Source: Sulfurospirillum sp964441765 (GTDB lineage: Bacteria; Campylobacterota; Campylobacteria; Campylobacterales; Sulfurospirillaceae). From it: a DNA stretch of 64,000 nt. Of the stretch, positions 1 to 8,448 are shown piece after piece. Numbering within the stretch: the first letter of the stretch is position 1; every line of letters begins with the position of its first letter. The notes beneath the pieces were generated by a model that was given only the letters and a program-made list of their open reading frames with translations, searched no databases and was not told the origin of the DNA. The stretch lies in NCBI GenBank assembly GCA_964441765.1, contig CAYTVI010000001.1, forward strand, positions 28,734 through 92,733, given 5' to 3'. A program made the translations under genes and the position numbers.

Positions 1-19
1 TCCAAGGGCTCAACTTTGT

Positions 20-232
20 TTAATCAGTAATAGAATCTAATCGCACTTTGCCTTCTGCAATTTCCATCAAGGCAATATCTGTAAACTTTTGCTTGTTTTT
101 ATCTGCTTTGATAAGAGGCTCTGCTCCATTTGAGAGTTGATCGGCTCTTTTTGAGACAAGCATAACTAATTTATAACGATCTTGACCAATAAGTGCCAAT
201 GCTTTTGCTGTGATTTCTTCAATTCTTTGCAT
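20..232 (-). CDS. rpoZ: DNA-directed RNA polymerase subunit omega
   Basis: Small RNA polymerase subunit (70 aa) that binds beta-prime and helps core enzyme assembly. The N-terminus MQRIEEITAKAL and the segment DRYKLVMLVSKRADQL match the omega core helices, and the length is normal for Campylobacterota. It is the most downstream complete gene of a minus-strand operon, 21 bases after pyrH. In C. jejuni (from memory) spoT follows rpoZ; only 19 bases remain here before the window edge, so spoT cannot be confirmed. Confidence 0.93.
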   Translation of the reverse strand: MQRIEEITAKALALIGQDRYKLVMLVSKRADQLSNGAEPLIKADKNKQKFTDIALMEIAEGKVRLDSITD

Positions 233-253
233 ATGTGTATTCCTTAATTTTTA

Positions 254-973
254 TTATTTACGAACGATAGAACAACCACTCAGATTGCCCTGAATAATTT
301 TGAGTAAATTGCCTTTTTCAAACATATTGCATACAACAATAGGAAGATTATTATCTTTAGCCAATGCGATAGATGTATCATCCATTACTTTAATATTATC
401 ATCCATTGCTCTATCGTATGTTAACTCTGTTAGCTTTTGTGCATCTAAAAACTTGTTAGGATCTTTATCATACACGCCATCCACTTTTGTGGCTTTAATA
501 ATCATATCCGCGCCTATTTCGATAGCACGAAGTGTTGCAGCAGTATCTGTTGTAAAAAACGGATTTCCTGTCCCTGCAGCAAAAATGACGATACGTTCTT
601 TTTCAAAATGACGTTGTGCACGTCTTACAATAAAAGTTTCACAAATCGCTTCCATTTTGATAGCACTTTGAACCCTTACTTCCATACCAACGTGTTCTAA
701 CGCTTCTTGCATTGCCACACTGTTGATAACCGTAGCAAGCATTCCCATATAATCACCACTGGTACGTTTAATGATACCATCTTTTGCGGCACTAACCCCT
801 CGGATAATATTTCCACCACCAATAACAATACCGACTTCAATACCATGGATAACTAACGACTTAATCTCGTCAGCAATAAATTTTAAGATAGAAGTATCAA
901 TACCAAAACCATTATTACCCGCAAGGGCTTCACCAGAGAATTTGACCAATACGCGCTTTCTCTTCTCCATCAT
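254..973 (-). CDS. pyrH: UMP kinase
   Basis: Phosphorylates UMP to UDP in pyrimidine nucleotide synthesis; cytosolic hexamer of the amino-acid-kinase fold. At 239 aa it is full length. Visible motifs are the N-terminal KFSGEAL phosphate-binding segment (about residues 11-17), the glycine-rich GIVIGGGNIIRG (about 48-59) and GTGNPFFTTDTAA (about 133-145), which is typical of bacterial UMP kinases. Two adjacent ATG codons (973 and 970) could both start it. It lies between the EnvC-like gene and rpoZ, the same order as C. jejuni pyrH. Confidence 0.96.
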   Translation of the reverse strand: MMEKRKRVLVKFSGEALAGNNGFGIDTSILKFIADEIKSLVIHGIEVGIVIGGGNIIRGVSAAKDGIIKRTSGDYMGMLATVINSVAMQEALEHVGMEVRVQSAIKMEAICETFIVRRAQRHFEKERIVIFAAGTGNPFFTTDTAATLRAIEIGADMIIKATKVDGVYDKDPNKFLDAQKLTELTYDRAMDDNIKVMDDTSIALAKDNNLPIVVCNMFEKGNLLKIIQGNLSGCSIVRK

Positions 974-1025
974 TCTATAAACCTTTACTAGAAAATCCTC
1001 TATTTTATCTAAAAAGAGCTAAAAG

Positions 1026-2240
1026 TTACTTTGCGCCAATCAGCTCAAGTGGGTCAATGTGATAATTTTTTTGAGTGACTTCAAACGTCAAGTCATTATC
1101 TACTCGCCCAAGAACATACCCTTTTTTGATTTTTTGCCCTACTTGAATGGTGGGAGCTATTTTTGAAAGATGCGCATAAATCGTATGTATTTCATCACTG
1201 TTCTCAACAATAACGACTTTTTGTAACGACGCTGTGTCTTTTGCAAAAACAACTTTTCCATTTAAAACACTTTTAACCGTTGCATCAGGGGTATTAGAGG
1301 CTAAAACAACCGATTCATTAAAAATTTTTATTTTATAGATAGGGTCAACATAATCACCGAAGCGTCGTTTCACCGTAAAACTATCCAATGGTGCAATCGT
1401 TTTTTCACCCGTGTATTTTTTAACATTACTGTTTTGGTACGAAGAACCAATTTGACGAATACCTGTTTCACCCACATTGCCTGGTGTTTTATCACGTTTA
1501 GCATTTTTCTCTGCTAGCAGTTTATTGTCTTCTTGCACTTTAATGATTTTGAGTTGTTCTAGCGTTGCTCGTATCTCTTCACGTTCTTTTTGAATATCAT
1601 CGAGTTGTTTTTTATAACTCTCTTTTTTAGCATTTAAAGCAATAATGGAACTCTCTTTCCTCTTCTCTAAAGCAACCAGTTCATCATGCTTATTTTTAGC
1701 ACTTTGAATTTCGGAGCGAATCGTCTTAATTTCTTGGCTTTGAGAATTGATTTGTTCATTGACCTGTTTATAATCATTTGCTAGTCTTCCAAATTCTTTA
1801 CGAATAATAATATCCATCTTTTGCAACACTTCATCCACTAAAACACCATCATCATTCTCTACGTATTCGCTATCCGCAATCAGATAAAATGCAAAATCTT
1901 CAGCAATAATTTTAATGATTTTATCTTCAAGGTCTTTTTTTTGAGAGGAGAGAACATGTGTCTCTTTGGTCAGTTTTTCAAGGTATTCGTATTTTCGCTC
2001 GACCACACTTTGTGATTGCAAAATAGTTTGTTGCAGAGTTTCTATCTTCTCTTTAATCTTTTCAATTTCATGCTCTTGTGATACAATCTCCGAAGCAACA
2101 TCTTGAAGCTTTCCATGAATTTTCCGCTCAATTTGGACTTTATCTTCTAAAATTTTCGCTTTTTCATTGATTTTCTGTACCGTATTAGCAGATAAAATCA
2201 GCGGAAACAATAACACGTACACCCACACCATTGTTCTCAT
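1026..2240 (-). CDS. EnvC-like murein hydrolase activator, degenerate LytM domain
   Basis: Predicted periplasmic protein of 404 aa: an N-terminal signal peptide, a long coiled coil (about residues 20-250, rich in K, E and Q) and a C-terminal M23/LytM fold (about 290-400). The fold keeps HTIYAHL, but the zinc-ligand motif HxGxD is absent and the usual HLHFE is DLTFEV, so metallopeptidase activity is unlikely. That is the pattern of EnvC, which does not cut peptidoglycan but activates amidases when driven by FtsEX. The start codon overlaps the ftsX stop by 4 bases (ATGA) and ftsE lies just upstream, which supports an FtsEX-EnvC division module. Confidence 0.88.
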   Translation of the reverse strand: MRTMVWVYVLLFPLILSANTVQKINEKAKILEDKVQIERKIHGKLQDVASEIVSQEHEIEKIKEKIETLQQTILQSQSVVERKYEYLEKLTKETHVLSSQKKDLEDKIIKIIAEDFAFYLIADSEYVENDDGVLVDEVLQKMDIIIRKEFGRLANDYKQVNEQINSQSQEIKTIRSEIQSAKNKHDELVALEKRKESSIIALNAKKESYKKQLDDIQKEREEIRATLEQLKIIKVQEDNKLLAEKNAKRDKTPGNVGETGIRQIGSSYQNSNVKKYTGEKTIAPLDSFTVKRRFGDYVDPIYKIKIFNESVVLASNTPDATVKSVLNGKVVFAKDTASLQKVVIVENSDEIHTIYAHLSKIAPTIQVGQKIKKGYVLGRVDNDLTFEVTQKNYHIDPLELIGAK

Positions 2241-3046
2241 ACACGTCCTATTTTACGTGAAACCAATGTAACCGAGACAATAGCAAACAAGAATGCCGAA
2301 CCAATAAGCATACTGCCTTCATAAAGCAAATCAAATTCTGGGATGATAATCCCAAGTTCAAGCGCAAACTCTTGCACCACGGGTAATTTTGGAGCAATAC
2401 TAAAGAGACCACAAACCAAAAATGCACTTAAAAGTGAATCAACCAACGTCATACGATAAAGCATCGCACTTTTCATGAAAAATGAAGCACCAAAAAGGCT
2501 CATAATTGCCATTCTTCTACTATGCTCATAAGTCCAAATACGCACTTGTTTCAAAATCAATAAAATGGCGATAAAGGCAATAAACCCTGTAAAAATATAA
2601 ACCATGTATTGCAATAACACAAACATTTTAAAAATTTTTTCATGTGTTTTTGCAAACGTTTCTACCCGTGTGACAGAATTGTGTGCTAAAAGCTTTTGTT
2701 TAATAGCTTCGATGCGTTTAGCATCAGGCATTGTTTCGAGTTTTAATGAGTAGAACTTTGGAAGCGCCACTTGCAAAAGAGTTAAGTTTTTTGAAGACAT
2801 ATCATTTTTGAGACGGTCTAATATCTTTTTACTACTGATTTCAGCTAATGAATGCACCTCCGAAACCTCTTTTTTTAAGGATTCTTCTTTAAGTTCAGAA
2901 GAAGAGACCACAATAATCGAATAATCATTTACTATCTTTTGTGAGTAATCTGCTACGATTTTATTGACAGCAATCGTAAACTGAAACGAAAAAAGAAGGA
3001 TAAACACAGAGATGATAATCGAAAAGTGGCTATTAATGGACCTCAT
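2237..3046 (-). CDS. ftsX: Cell division protein FtsX (ABC permease)
   Basis: Membrane partner of FtsE; transmits ATP hydrolysis to periplasmic amidase activators at the septum. The 269-aa protein has one N-terminal membrane helix, a periplasmic domain (about residues 35-140) and three C-terminal membrane segments, the FtsX topology. The start at 3046 is preferred over the upstream in-frame ATG at 3058: an AAGGTGG Shine-Dalgarno lies just ahead, and the sequence then begins MRSINSHFS. It overlaps the ftsE 3' end by 14 bases and the EnvC-like gene by 4, so translation is probably coupled. Confidence 0.87.
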   Translation of the reverse strand: MRSINSHFSIIISVFILLFSFQFTIAVNKIVADYSQKIVNDYSIIVVSSSELKEESLKKEVSEVHSLAEISSKKILDRLKNDMSSKNLTLLQVALPKFYSLKLETMPDAKRIEAIKQKLLAHNSVTRVETFAKTHEKIFKMFVLLQYMVYIFTGFIAFIAILLILKQVRIWTYEHSRRMAIMSLFGASFFMKSAMLYRMTLVDSLLSAFLVCGLFSIAPKLPVVQEFALELGIIIPEFDLLYEGSMLIGSAFLFAIVSVTLVSRKIGRV

Positions 3047-3704
3047 GCAAGACACCACCTTCTAAAAAATAGTGCTTATAATCAATACCTAACGTTGAAG
3101 GGATATTGTGTGTTACGACCAATACCGTTGTCCCCAAATGCTCTTTTGCACCTTTGAGCAAATTCCAAATGACTTCGCTAGAGTAACTGTCTAAATTGCC
3201 TGTAGGCTCATCCGCTAAAATCAACACGGGATTATGCGCTAAAGCTCTTGCCATTGCAACACGTTGTTGTTCACCACCGCTTAATTCATAGGGATATTTA
3301 TTGATTTTATGGAGTAATTTAACATGTTTAAGCAATTTATGGGCTTGTTTCACGCACACACTTTTAGAAAATCCGCCAATGATCAAAGGGAGCATTACAT
3401 TTTGTTCCACTGTCCACTCATCAATGAGTTTATAGTCTTGAAACACCACGCCCAAATAGCGTCTTAACACGTTTAATTTTGAGGTGCTGATATTTTTAAA
3501 ATCAACCCCACACACGTTTAAATCACCTCTATTAGGAAGCAACTCACCATAGAGTGATTTGATGATAGTCGATTTTCCGCTACCACTTTTACCTGTAATA
3601 AAAACAAATTCTTGCGCACGAATGGTCATACTCGCATCCGTTATGACAGGTTCATCCCGTCCATACGTGACGCCAAGACCGTTAGCTTTAATCACATATT
3701 CCAT
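3033..3704 (-). CDS. ftsE: Cell division ATP-binding protein FtsE
   Basis: ABC ATPase of the FtsEX complex on the inner face of the membrane. The 223-aa protein has Walker A GKSGSGKST (residues 38-46), the ABC signature LSGGEQQ (about 141-147), Walker B LILADEPTGNLD and a switch histidine in VVTHN. Length is typical of FtsE. Its start overlaps the 3' end of trmB by 17 bases and its end overlaps ftsX. LolD-type ATPases look similar, but the FtsX and EnvC-like neighbours decide for FtsE. Confidence 0.92.
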   Translation of the reverse strand: MEYVIKANGLGVTYGRDEPVITDASMTIRAQEFVFITGKSGSGKSTIIKSLYGELLPNRGDLNVCGVDFKNISTSKLNVLRRYLGVVFQDYKLIDEWTVEQNVMLPLIIGGFSKSVCVKQAHKLLKHVKLLHKINKYPYELSGGEQQRVAMARALAHNPVLILADEPTGNLDSYSSEVIWNLLKGAKEHLGTTVLVVTHNIPSTLGIDYKHYFLEGGVLHEVH

Positions 3705-4872
3705 GAAACCACTCTTTCATTAGGGTATGTGCTGCGCTATTGCTTTTGGTTGCAAGGATAGCATCGGGCAAATAAGAGGCTTTGCCATCTTCTTGTATCC
3801 AAATATAGGCCTTTTCATTGCGTTCATTGGCACCAAAGGAGACTCGAATCAGACCGCTTGTTTCATTGATACAAAACAATTCTTCAAAGTGGACAAAAAA
3901 TCCCTCTTTAATCATGCTTTCTTCGCAAAAACGCTCACGCACTTTTGCAAAATCGATTGCTGTATCAAAACTGAGTTTTCCCATTTGAGGAATACTTTCA
4001 GAGTCTATTTCATTGGTGAGCGTGACATCATAGATATCTTTTTCCATTTTACGCCAACGATCTTCATACTTGCTTGAAATTTCCAAAAGTGCATTTTTGT
4101 TGACATGAACATCTGCTTTTGAAAGGTTCATCATCACGCCAAAAGCAAACTCAAAATAGAGCTGACTATCGGTTCGAAGCTCTAACGTTCCTTTTACATG
4201 TAAAACACGCAATGCCTCTTCCACAAATCCTAAAGAAAAAACCCGACGATGTGGTTTTTTATCCCAAGGAACGGGAAAATGAACAAAAATTCTGCCCACA
4301 CTGTTGGAAGGCAAAAACTCCATAAAAAGTCTCGCATCATAGTCTAAAACTAAAATATTTGTAATCGATTGAAGCTCACACTGCTTTAAAACTTGCGCAA
4401 TAGAAGGCTTATGAATTTCGAGTCCAATAAATTGAATATGAGGGTTTTTTTTGGCTTGATGTAACAAATGTCTGCCACTTCCAAAGCCCACTTCAATCCA
4501 AATTTCTTGCTCAGCTTTAAATCCATGTGCAAAAAAACCAATCTCTTTAAGATACGGCGAATGCTTTACATGTAAAAATTTTTTAGGCTCAATATTAGAA
4601 TGTGTCACTTCAGCACCAGACACATCTCTAAAGTCCATCAATACCTTTTGTAAGAAAGAGGCTTCTGTGGGTCTGGTGATTTTATCACCTTTGACGAGAT
4701 AGCCTCCTTCAGCTTTACTATTGACACGAATCAATAATGGTTCGCTCTCTTGAATGCGAGCCATCACCAACCGATTGCCTCTTGTAGAAGTTGCTTCAAA
4801 AATAAAAGAACTCTGCCCTGACGTACATGCGTAGTTTAGGGGTTTGAGTTGCGCAGTATGAAAATTTGGCAT
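3688..4872 (-). CDS. trmB: tRNA (guanine-N7)-methyltransferase
   Basis: Methylates G46 in the tRNA variable loop using S-adenosylmethionine. At 394 aa it is much longer than E. coli TrmB (about 240), because of a roughly 110-residue N-terminal extension and a C-terminal extension; this long form is, from memory, usual in Campylobacterota. The SAM-binding motif EVGFGSGRHL sits at residues 127-136, followed by FIGLEIHKPS and the HFPVPWDKKPHRR segment typical of TrmB. The gene carries two copies of the TTACATGTAA palindrome (4194-4203, 4566-4575), each read as Leu-His-Val-Lys. Confidence 0.92.
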   Translation of the reverse strand: MPNFHTAQLKPLNYACTSGQSSFIFEATSTRGNRLVMARIQESEPLLIRVNSKAEGGYLVKGDKITRPTEASFLQKVLMDFRDVSGAEVTHSNIEPKKFLHVKHSPYLKEIGFFAHGFKAEQEIWIEVGFGSGRHLLHQAKKNPHIQFIGLEIHKPSIAQVLKQCELQSITNILVLDYDARLFMEFLPSNSVGRIFVHFPVPWDKKPHRRVFSLGFVEEALRVLHVKGTLELRTDSQLYFEFAFGVMMNLSKADVHVNKNALLEISSKYEDRWRKMEKDIYDVTLTNEIDSESIPQMGKLSFDTAIDFAKVRERFCEESMIKEGFFVHFEELFCINETSGLIRVSFGANERNEKAYIWIQEDGKASYLPDAILATKSNSAAHTLMKEWFHGICD

Positions 4873-4880
4873 ACGCTCGC

Positions 4881-5633
4881 TTATTCCTTTGGAATCGTAA
4901 TCATAACGCTATCGGAGGGCTTTGATGCGATACCAAACTTATCAATAGCAATAATATTGTACTTATAATTCACACCTGGTGCTGTNNNNNNNNNNNNNNN
5001 NNNNNNNNNNNNNNNNNNNNNNNNNNNNNNNNNNNNNNNNNNNNNNNNNNNNNNNNNNNNNNNNNNNNNNNNNNNNNNNNNNNNNTTTAAACGTCCTTCG
5101 ATTTTACCAACTTCTTCCCATTTTGTGGATTTAAACTCATTGCGCTCAATAATATAGGATTCAACACGCTCCATAGGATGTGGTCTCCAGACCAATTTAA
5201 CACGATTTGGAAGTCCCGTAATGGCTTTAAGAAAAGGAACTGACTCAATCGTACCCGTCGTTGTTACGGTCACTATAGGACTTGGTTCTGATTCACGTTT
5301 ATCGGCTGAAAAAGTTGCCATACGATAGCTATATTGGGTATCAGGACTTAGCTTGGTATCGACATAATGTGAGACATATTTATCATTGATGGTTGCAATC
5401 TTTTTCATAGCGTTTCCATCCATACGATAAAGGTTATAGCCTTCAACACGATCCCCATAAATCGGTGTCCACTCAAATCCAATTTCAGTAATATCTGGCA
5501 ACGTACGAATCGTCTCGATACGAGGAAGTGAGGCGTCTATTTGAGGCTGTTTTGGTGTTTCAAGCGTTTTTTCGCAACCACTGATCAACAGTATCAAAAC
5601 ACTCAGAGATGCTATAAGATTCAATTTTTTCAT
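4881..5633 (-). CDS. flpA: Fibronectin type III lipoprotein, FlpA-like (interrupted by assembly gap)
   Basis: Outer-membrane or periplasmic lipoprotein with FN3 repeats. Translation starts at 5633 behind an AGGAGG Shine-Dalgarno; a signal peptide ends in the lipobox LISGC (Cys lipidated). One FN3 domain is seen at about residues 40-125, a second begins at about 130 and runs into the 100-N gap, and the end of an FN3 domain (NYKYNIIAIDKFGIASKP) follows the gap. Position and neighbours match C. jejuni Cj1279c (FlpA, a fibronectin-binding adhesin), which from memory is about 410 aa with three repeats, so the gap may hide a whole repeat. The first 74 bases overlap the upstream pseudouridine synthase gene. 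An adhesin role here is inference. Confidence 0.8.
   Translation of the reverse strand: MKKLNLIASLSVLILLISGCEKTLETPKQPQIDASLPRIETIRTLPDITEIGFEWTPIYGDRVEGYNLYRMDGNAMKKIATINDKYVSHYVDTKLSPDTQYSYRMATFSADKRESEPSPIVTVTTTGTIESVPFLKAITGLPNRVKLVWRPHPMERVESYIIERNEFKSTKWEEVGKIEGRLXXXXXXXXXXXXXXXXXXXXXXXXXXXXXXXXXXTAPGVNYKYNIIAIDKFGIASKPSDSVMITIPKE
4986..5085. other. Assembly gap (100 N) inside the FlpA-like gene
   Basis: Exactly 100 N. The flanks share no overlap, so real sequence is missing and the length is a placeholder. Both sides read in the same frame, so the true size is probably 1 modulo 3 in length, as 100 is. Confidence 0.98.
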
Positions 5634-6540
5634 GGTATTCCTCCTGATTAAAATAGTGTGCCAACACCTCTTTAAAATCATCCATCAAAGGGGCACGTAC
5701 GATAAGTGGCTCTTTGGTAAAAGGATGAATGAGGTAGAGCATATAAGCGTGTAACATAACTCTTGGGATTGTACCATTTTGGCTCTTAAAGCCGTATAAA
5801 CTGTCCCCCAAGATGTGACGAGAGAGGGCATGGAGGTGTACTCTTATCTGATGGGTTCGTCCTGTAAAAAGCTTCACCGCAATCAGTTCTTTCTTGCCAT
5901 CACGCGCTAAAGCGAGCTTACAAAAAGCACTTTTTGCCGCGCGTCCATCTTTTATGATATCCATTTTAAGGCGATTTTTGGTACTTCGTCCAATAGGCAA
6001 ATCCACCACCGTATGTTCCTTCAACGCTTGGTCAATAATCGCAATATAATACCGCCCCATACTTTTATCTTCCAGCTGTTTTGAGAGTTCAACATGCGCT
6101 TCATTGGTTTTAGCAATCACCAACGCGCCACTGGTCTCTTTGTCGATGCGATGCACAATCCCATGTCGCTCCTCACCACTAAGGGTTGAGAGTGAAATAC
6201 CTTTTACATGTAACCAGTCTACCAGTGTGGCTTCTTTGACACTAGGAGCCCCATGAACGGTGAGAAAAGGGGGTTTATTGATAACTAAGAGATGCTCATC
6301 TTCATATAAAATGGTGACATCAAAATCGACAGGATAGCTTGGACTTCCTTGGTCTGCTTGGACATATTCATAACTGACAACATCGCCACTTTCGACTTTA
6401 AAACTACTTTTGCAGACTTTTTTACCATTGATTTCAACACCCACATTTTTAATTAATTTTTCGATTTGGTTTCGAGGAAGCCCTAGAGCTTCGCTCATCG
6501 CACTGTCTAGTCTGCTTGCTTCTTTACATGTAAATTCCAT
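5560..6540 (-). CDS. RluA/RluD-family ribosomal RNA pseudouridine synthase
   Basis: Converts specific uridines in large-subunit rRNA (or tRNA) to pseudouridine. The 326-aa protein has an N-terminal S4 RNA-binding domain (about residues 1-60) and a catalytic domain with HRIDKETSG at 130-138, where the Asp is the catalytic nucleophile, plus FTGRTHQIRVHL. RluA, RluC and RluD cannot be separated from sequence alone. The C. jejuni counterpart is Cj1280c. The 3' end overlaps the FlpA-like gene by 74 bases. Two TTACATGTAA palindromes lie inside (6204-6213 and 6524-6533), the second within codons 3-6. Confidence 0.93.
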   Translation of the reverse strand: MEFTCKEASRLDSAMSEALGLPRNQIEKLIKNVGVEINGKKVCKSSFKVESGDVVSYEYVQADQGSPSYPVDFDVTILYEDEHLLVINKPPFLTVHGAPSVKEATLVDWLHVKGISLSTLSGEERHGIVHRIDKETSGALVIAKTNEAHVELSKQLEDKSMGRYYIAIIDQALKEHTVVDLPIGRSTKNRLKMDIIKDGRAAKSAFCKLALARDGKKELIAVKLFTGRTHQIRVHLHALSRHILGDSLYGFKSQNGTIPRVMLHAYMLYLIHPFTKEPLIVRAPLMDDFKEVLAHYFNQEEYHEKIESYSISECFDTVDQWLRKNA

Positions 6541-6601
6541 TTAATCTATGTTCCTCTATTTTTGATATACTTCATTTTTTGAAAAAGGTGAAGGAGAAAT
6601 T

Positions 6602-7708
6602 TTGTTTCAAATTGATAGGCGTATAGTAACACATTTTGATTTTTTAATTCCTATACTCGTCATTCCTATCATCGCTATTTCTTACTATCTTATTTCCGAA
6701 GCAAACACGATGCTTGCGAATAAACAGTTGGTCTATTTTGCTGTTGGTATTGCTGCTTTTTTTATTTTTTTTATAACACCCCTTAAAAAAATCGAGTGGC
6801 TGATTCCTCTGTTTTATTGGATGACTATCGGGCTTCTTATCAGTGTGGAGTTTTTTGGTATTGCGAAGTTAGGCGCTAAGCGTTGGCTTGAAATTCCCTT
6901 TGTTCACTTTACCATTCAACCCTCAGAAATTTTCAAACCAGCGTTTATCTTAATGCTCGCCTATCTTATCAAACAAAATCCTCCTGAAGAAAAAGGGTAT
7001 GGTTGGAAAGATTTTATAAGGCTGAGTTTTTATATTTTATTGCCTTTTATTTTAATCGCAAAAGAGCCTGATTTGGGTACTGCTCTTATTTTACTTCTTC
7101 TTGGTTATGGAACCCTCTTTGTCATAGGCGTTAATAAAAAAATCTGGATTTCTTTAGCTATTTTAATAGGACTTGCCAGTCCTATTTTGTACAATAGCTT
7201 GCACGATTATCAAAAAAAACGCATTGCTGATTTTCTCTCCGAAACCCCTAGTTACCATGTCAAGCAATCTATTATTGCCATTGGCTCAGGTGGTTTGAGT
7301 GGGAAAGATAAAGACGAAGCAACACAAACACACTACAAGTTCCTTCCCATTTCCACCAGTGATTTTATTTTTGCTTATACGGTAGAGCGTTTCGGGTTTT
7401 GGGGAGCGCTTGGTATCATTGGGCTTTATGCACTTTTGATTGTTCATCTAATGACACTCAATTATAAACTCAAAGAGGACCCTTTTGCACAGGTTATCAC
7501 GAGTGGTATTTCTTTGCTTATTTTTTTCTATATGAGTGTTAATATTGCTATGACCATAGGACTTGCTCCTGTGGTGGGTGTTCCGTTACCTTTTTTTAGC
7601 TATGGAGGGAGCAGTTTTATCACCTTCTTTGCCCTTTTTGGTATTTTAGAGAATTTACTCGCTTTTCGATTTGACCCTACCTATCGTTCCATCAAATACA
7701 CACTTTAA
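6602..7708 (+). CDS. rodA: Rod shape-determining peptidoglycan glycosyltransferase RodA
   Basis: SEDS-family glycosyltransferase that polymerises lipid II during side-wall growth, working with PBP2. The 368-aa protein has about ten membrane segments and the SEDS landmarks KLGAKRWLEIP, QPSEIFKPA, AKEPDLGTAL and the C-terminal PFFSYGGSSF. Translation starts at TTG 6602 behind AAGGAG. It is transcribed divergently from the pseudouridine synthase gene, 61 bases away. C. jejuni mrdB occupies the same relative position. Length and motifs favour RodA over FtsW. Confidence 0.93.
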   Translation: MFQIDRRIVTHFDFLIPILVIPIIAISYYLISEANTMLANKQLVYFAVGIAAFFIFFITPLKKIEWLIPLFYWMTIGLLISVEFFGIAKLGAKRWLEIPFVHFTIQPSEIFKPAFILMLAYLIKQNPPEEKGYGWKDFIRLSFYILLPFILIAKEPDLGTALILLLLGYGTLFVIGVNKKIWISLAILIGLASPILYNSLHDYQKKRIADFLSETPSYHVKQSIIAIGSGGLSGKDKDEATQTHYKFLPISTSDFIFAYTVERFGFWGALGIIGLYALLIVHLMTLNYKLKEDPFAQVITSGISLLIFFYMSVNIAMTIGLAPVVGVPLPFFSYGGSSFITFFALFGILENLLAFRFDPTYRSIKYTL

Positions 7709-7715
7709 TCCCATC

Positions 7716-7742
7716 AAAAAAGAGACTTTAAAGCTCTTTTAA
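7716..7742 (+). terminator. Probable terminator after rodA
   Basis: The arms AAAAGAG and CTCTTTT flank ACTTTAAAG, with a T-rich end, starting eight bases after the rodA stop. A second TTTTAA stretch follows before the tRNA. Confidence 0.6.
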
Positions 7743-7775
7743 CCTTTTAAAGAGTAGAATTTCAGACCCAAAAAT

Positions 7776-7852
7776 GGGTCCTTAGCTCAGTTGGTTAGAG
7801 CACCCCGCTCATAACGGGGTGGTCGAGTGTTCAAGTCACTCAGGACCCACCA
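7776..7852 (+). tRNA. tRNA with anticodon CAU, probably tRNA-Ile2
   Basis: 77-base cloverleaf with encoded CCA. The acceptor arms GGGTCCT and AGGACCC pair over 7 bp. The anticodon stem CCCCG/CGGGG encloses loop CTCATAA (anticodon CAU), and the T arm contains GTTCAAGTC. Three CAU tRNAs exist in bacteria. The initiator is unlikely because the first base pair is a normal G-C. The CTTAGCTCAG D arm, GGTCG variable loop and GTTCAAGTC resemble E. coli tRNA-Ile2 (lysidine-modified, reads AUA) more than elongator Met, but the choice is not certain. Confidence 0.93.
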
Positions 7853-7882
7853 CCTCATAAACTTTGTAAAAAGGTCTATAGC

Positions 7883-8365
7883 ATGTGTAAAAAACTTTTT
7901 TTCCTCACGGCTTTATTTGCTCATATCGGTTTGTCCGCAGGCTTTTTAGATGACCTTATGGGTAAAGACCGCGCTTTTTTAGAATCCAATGGTTTTAAAT
8001 GCACAGCATTTTCGTGTATCACCAAAGATCAAAAGTATTTTAATGTTAAATTGCTTGATGACACCATTGATTATGTTGAAGTTTATAGCAGTGACAAAGA
8101 TGAAGTCTACAAAGTTGCTTTTTACCTCTATCAAAATGATAAACTAAAAAATAAAGAAATAGACGACGCATTTTATAAAGCGCTTACGAAGCTCAATGAA
8201 AAATCAAAACTTGCCTATGATATCAGCAAAATTAGTGATAAATTTGGCGATGAAGCACTGGTGACCATGACAGATACAAAACGTGCTGCTGCTTTTATAA
8301 ACAGTCTACGAGATCAGTATACTGAGGGCATGAAGCAGTATATTGAGCAAAATACACAAAAGTAA
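7883..8365 (+). CDS. Hypothetical secreted protein
   Basis: 160-aa protein with a clear signal peptide (MCKKLFFLTALFAHIGLSAG) and a lysine/aspartate-rich soluble remainder. I recognise no family. Two cysteines (in KCTAFSCI, about residues 39-45) could form a disulfide in the periplasm. It begins 30 bases after the tRNA and ends 83 bases before trkA. Periplasmic location is inferred from the signal peptide; no function can be assigned. Confidence 0.75.
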   Translation: MCKKLFFLTALFAHIGLSAGFLDDLMGKDRAFLESNGFKCTAFSCITKDQKYFNVKLLDDTIDYVEVYSSDKDEVYKVAFYLYQNDKLKNKEIDDAFYKALTKLNEKSKLAYDISKISDKFGDEALVTMTDTKRAAAFINSLRDQYTEGMKQYIEQNTQK

Positions 8366-8448
8366 TTTCATTCCATTTAACGTCATCTCTTTTTAGTGAT
8401 AATTGTGATAGAATTAGTCCCTTGTCAAAAAAAATGTAAAGTAGGGTC

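Noticed and set aside
1..19. Start of spoT after rpoZ
   Set aside because: Expected from synteny, but 19 bases are too few to support it.
4986..5085. A similar false gap in the FlpA-like gene
   Set aside because: No shared sequence between the two flanks, so real sequence is missing.
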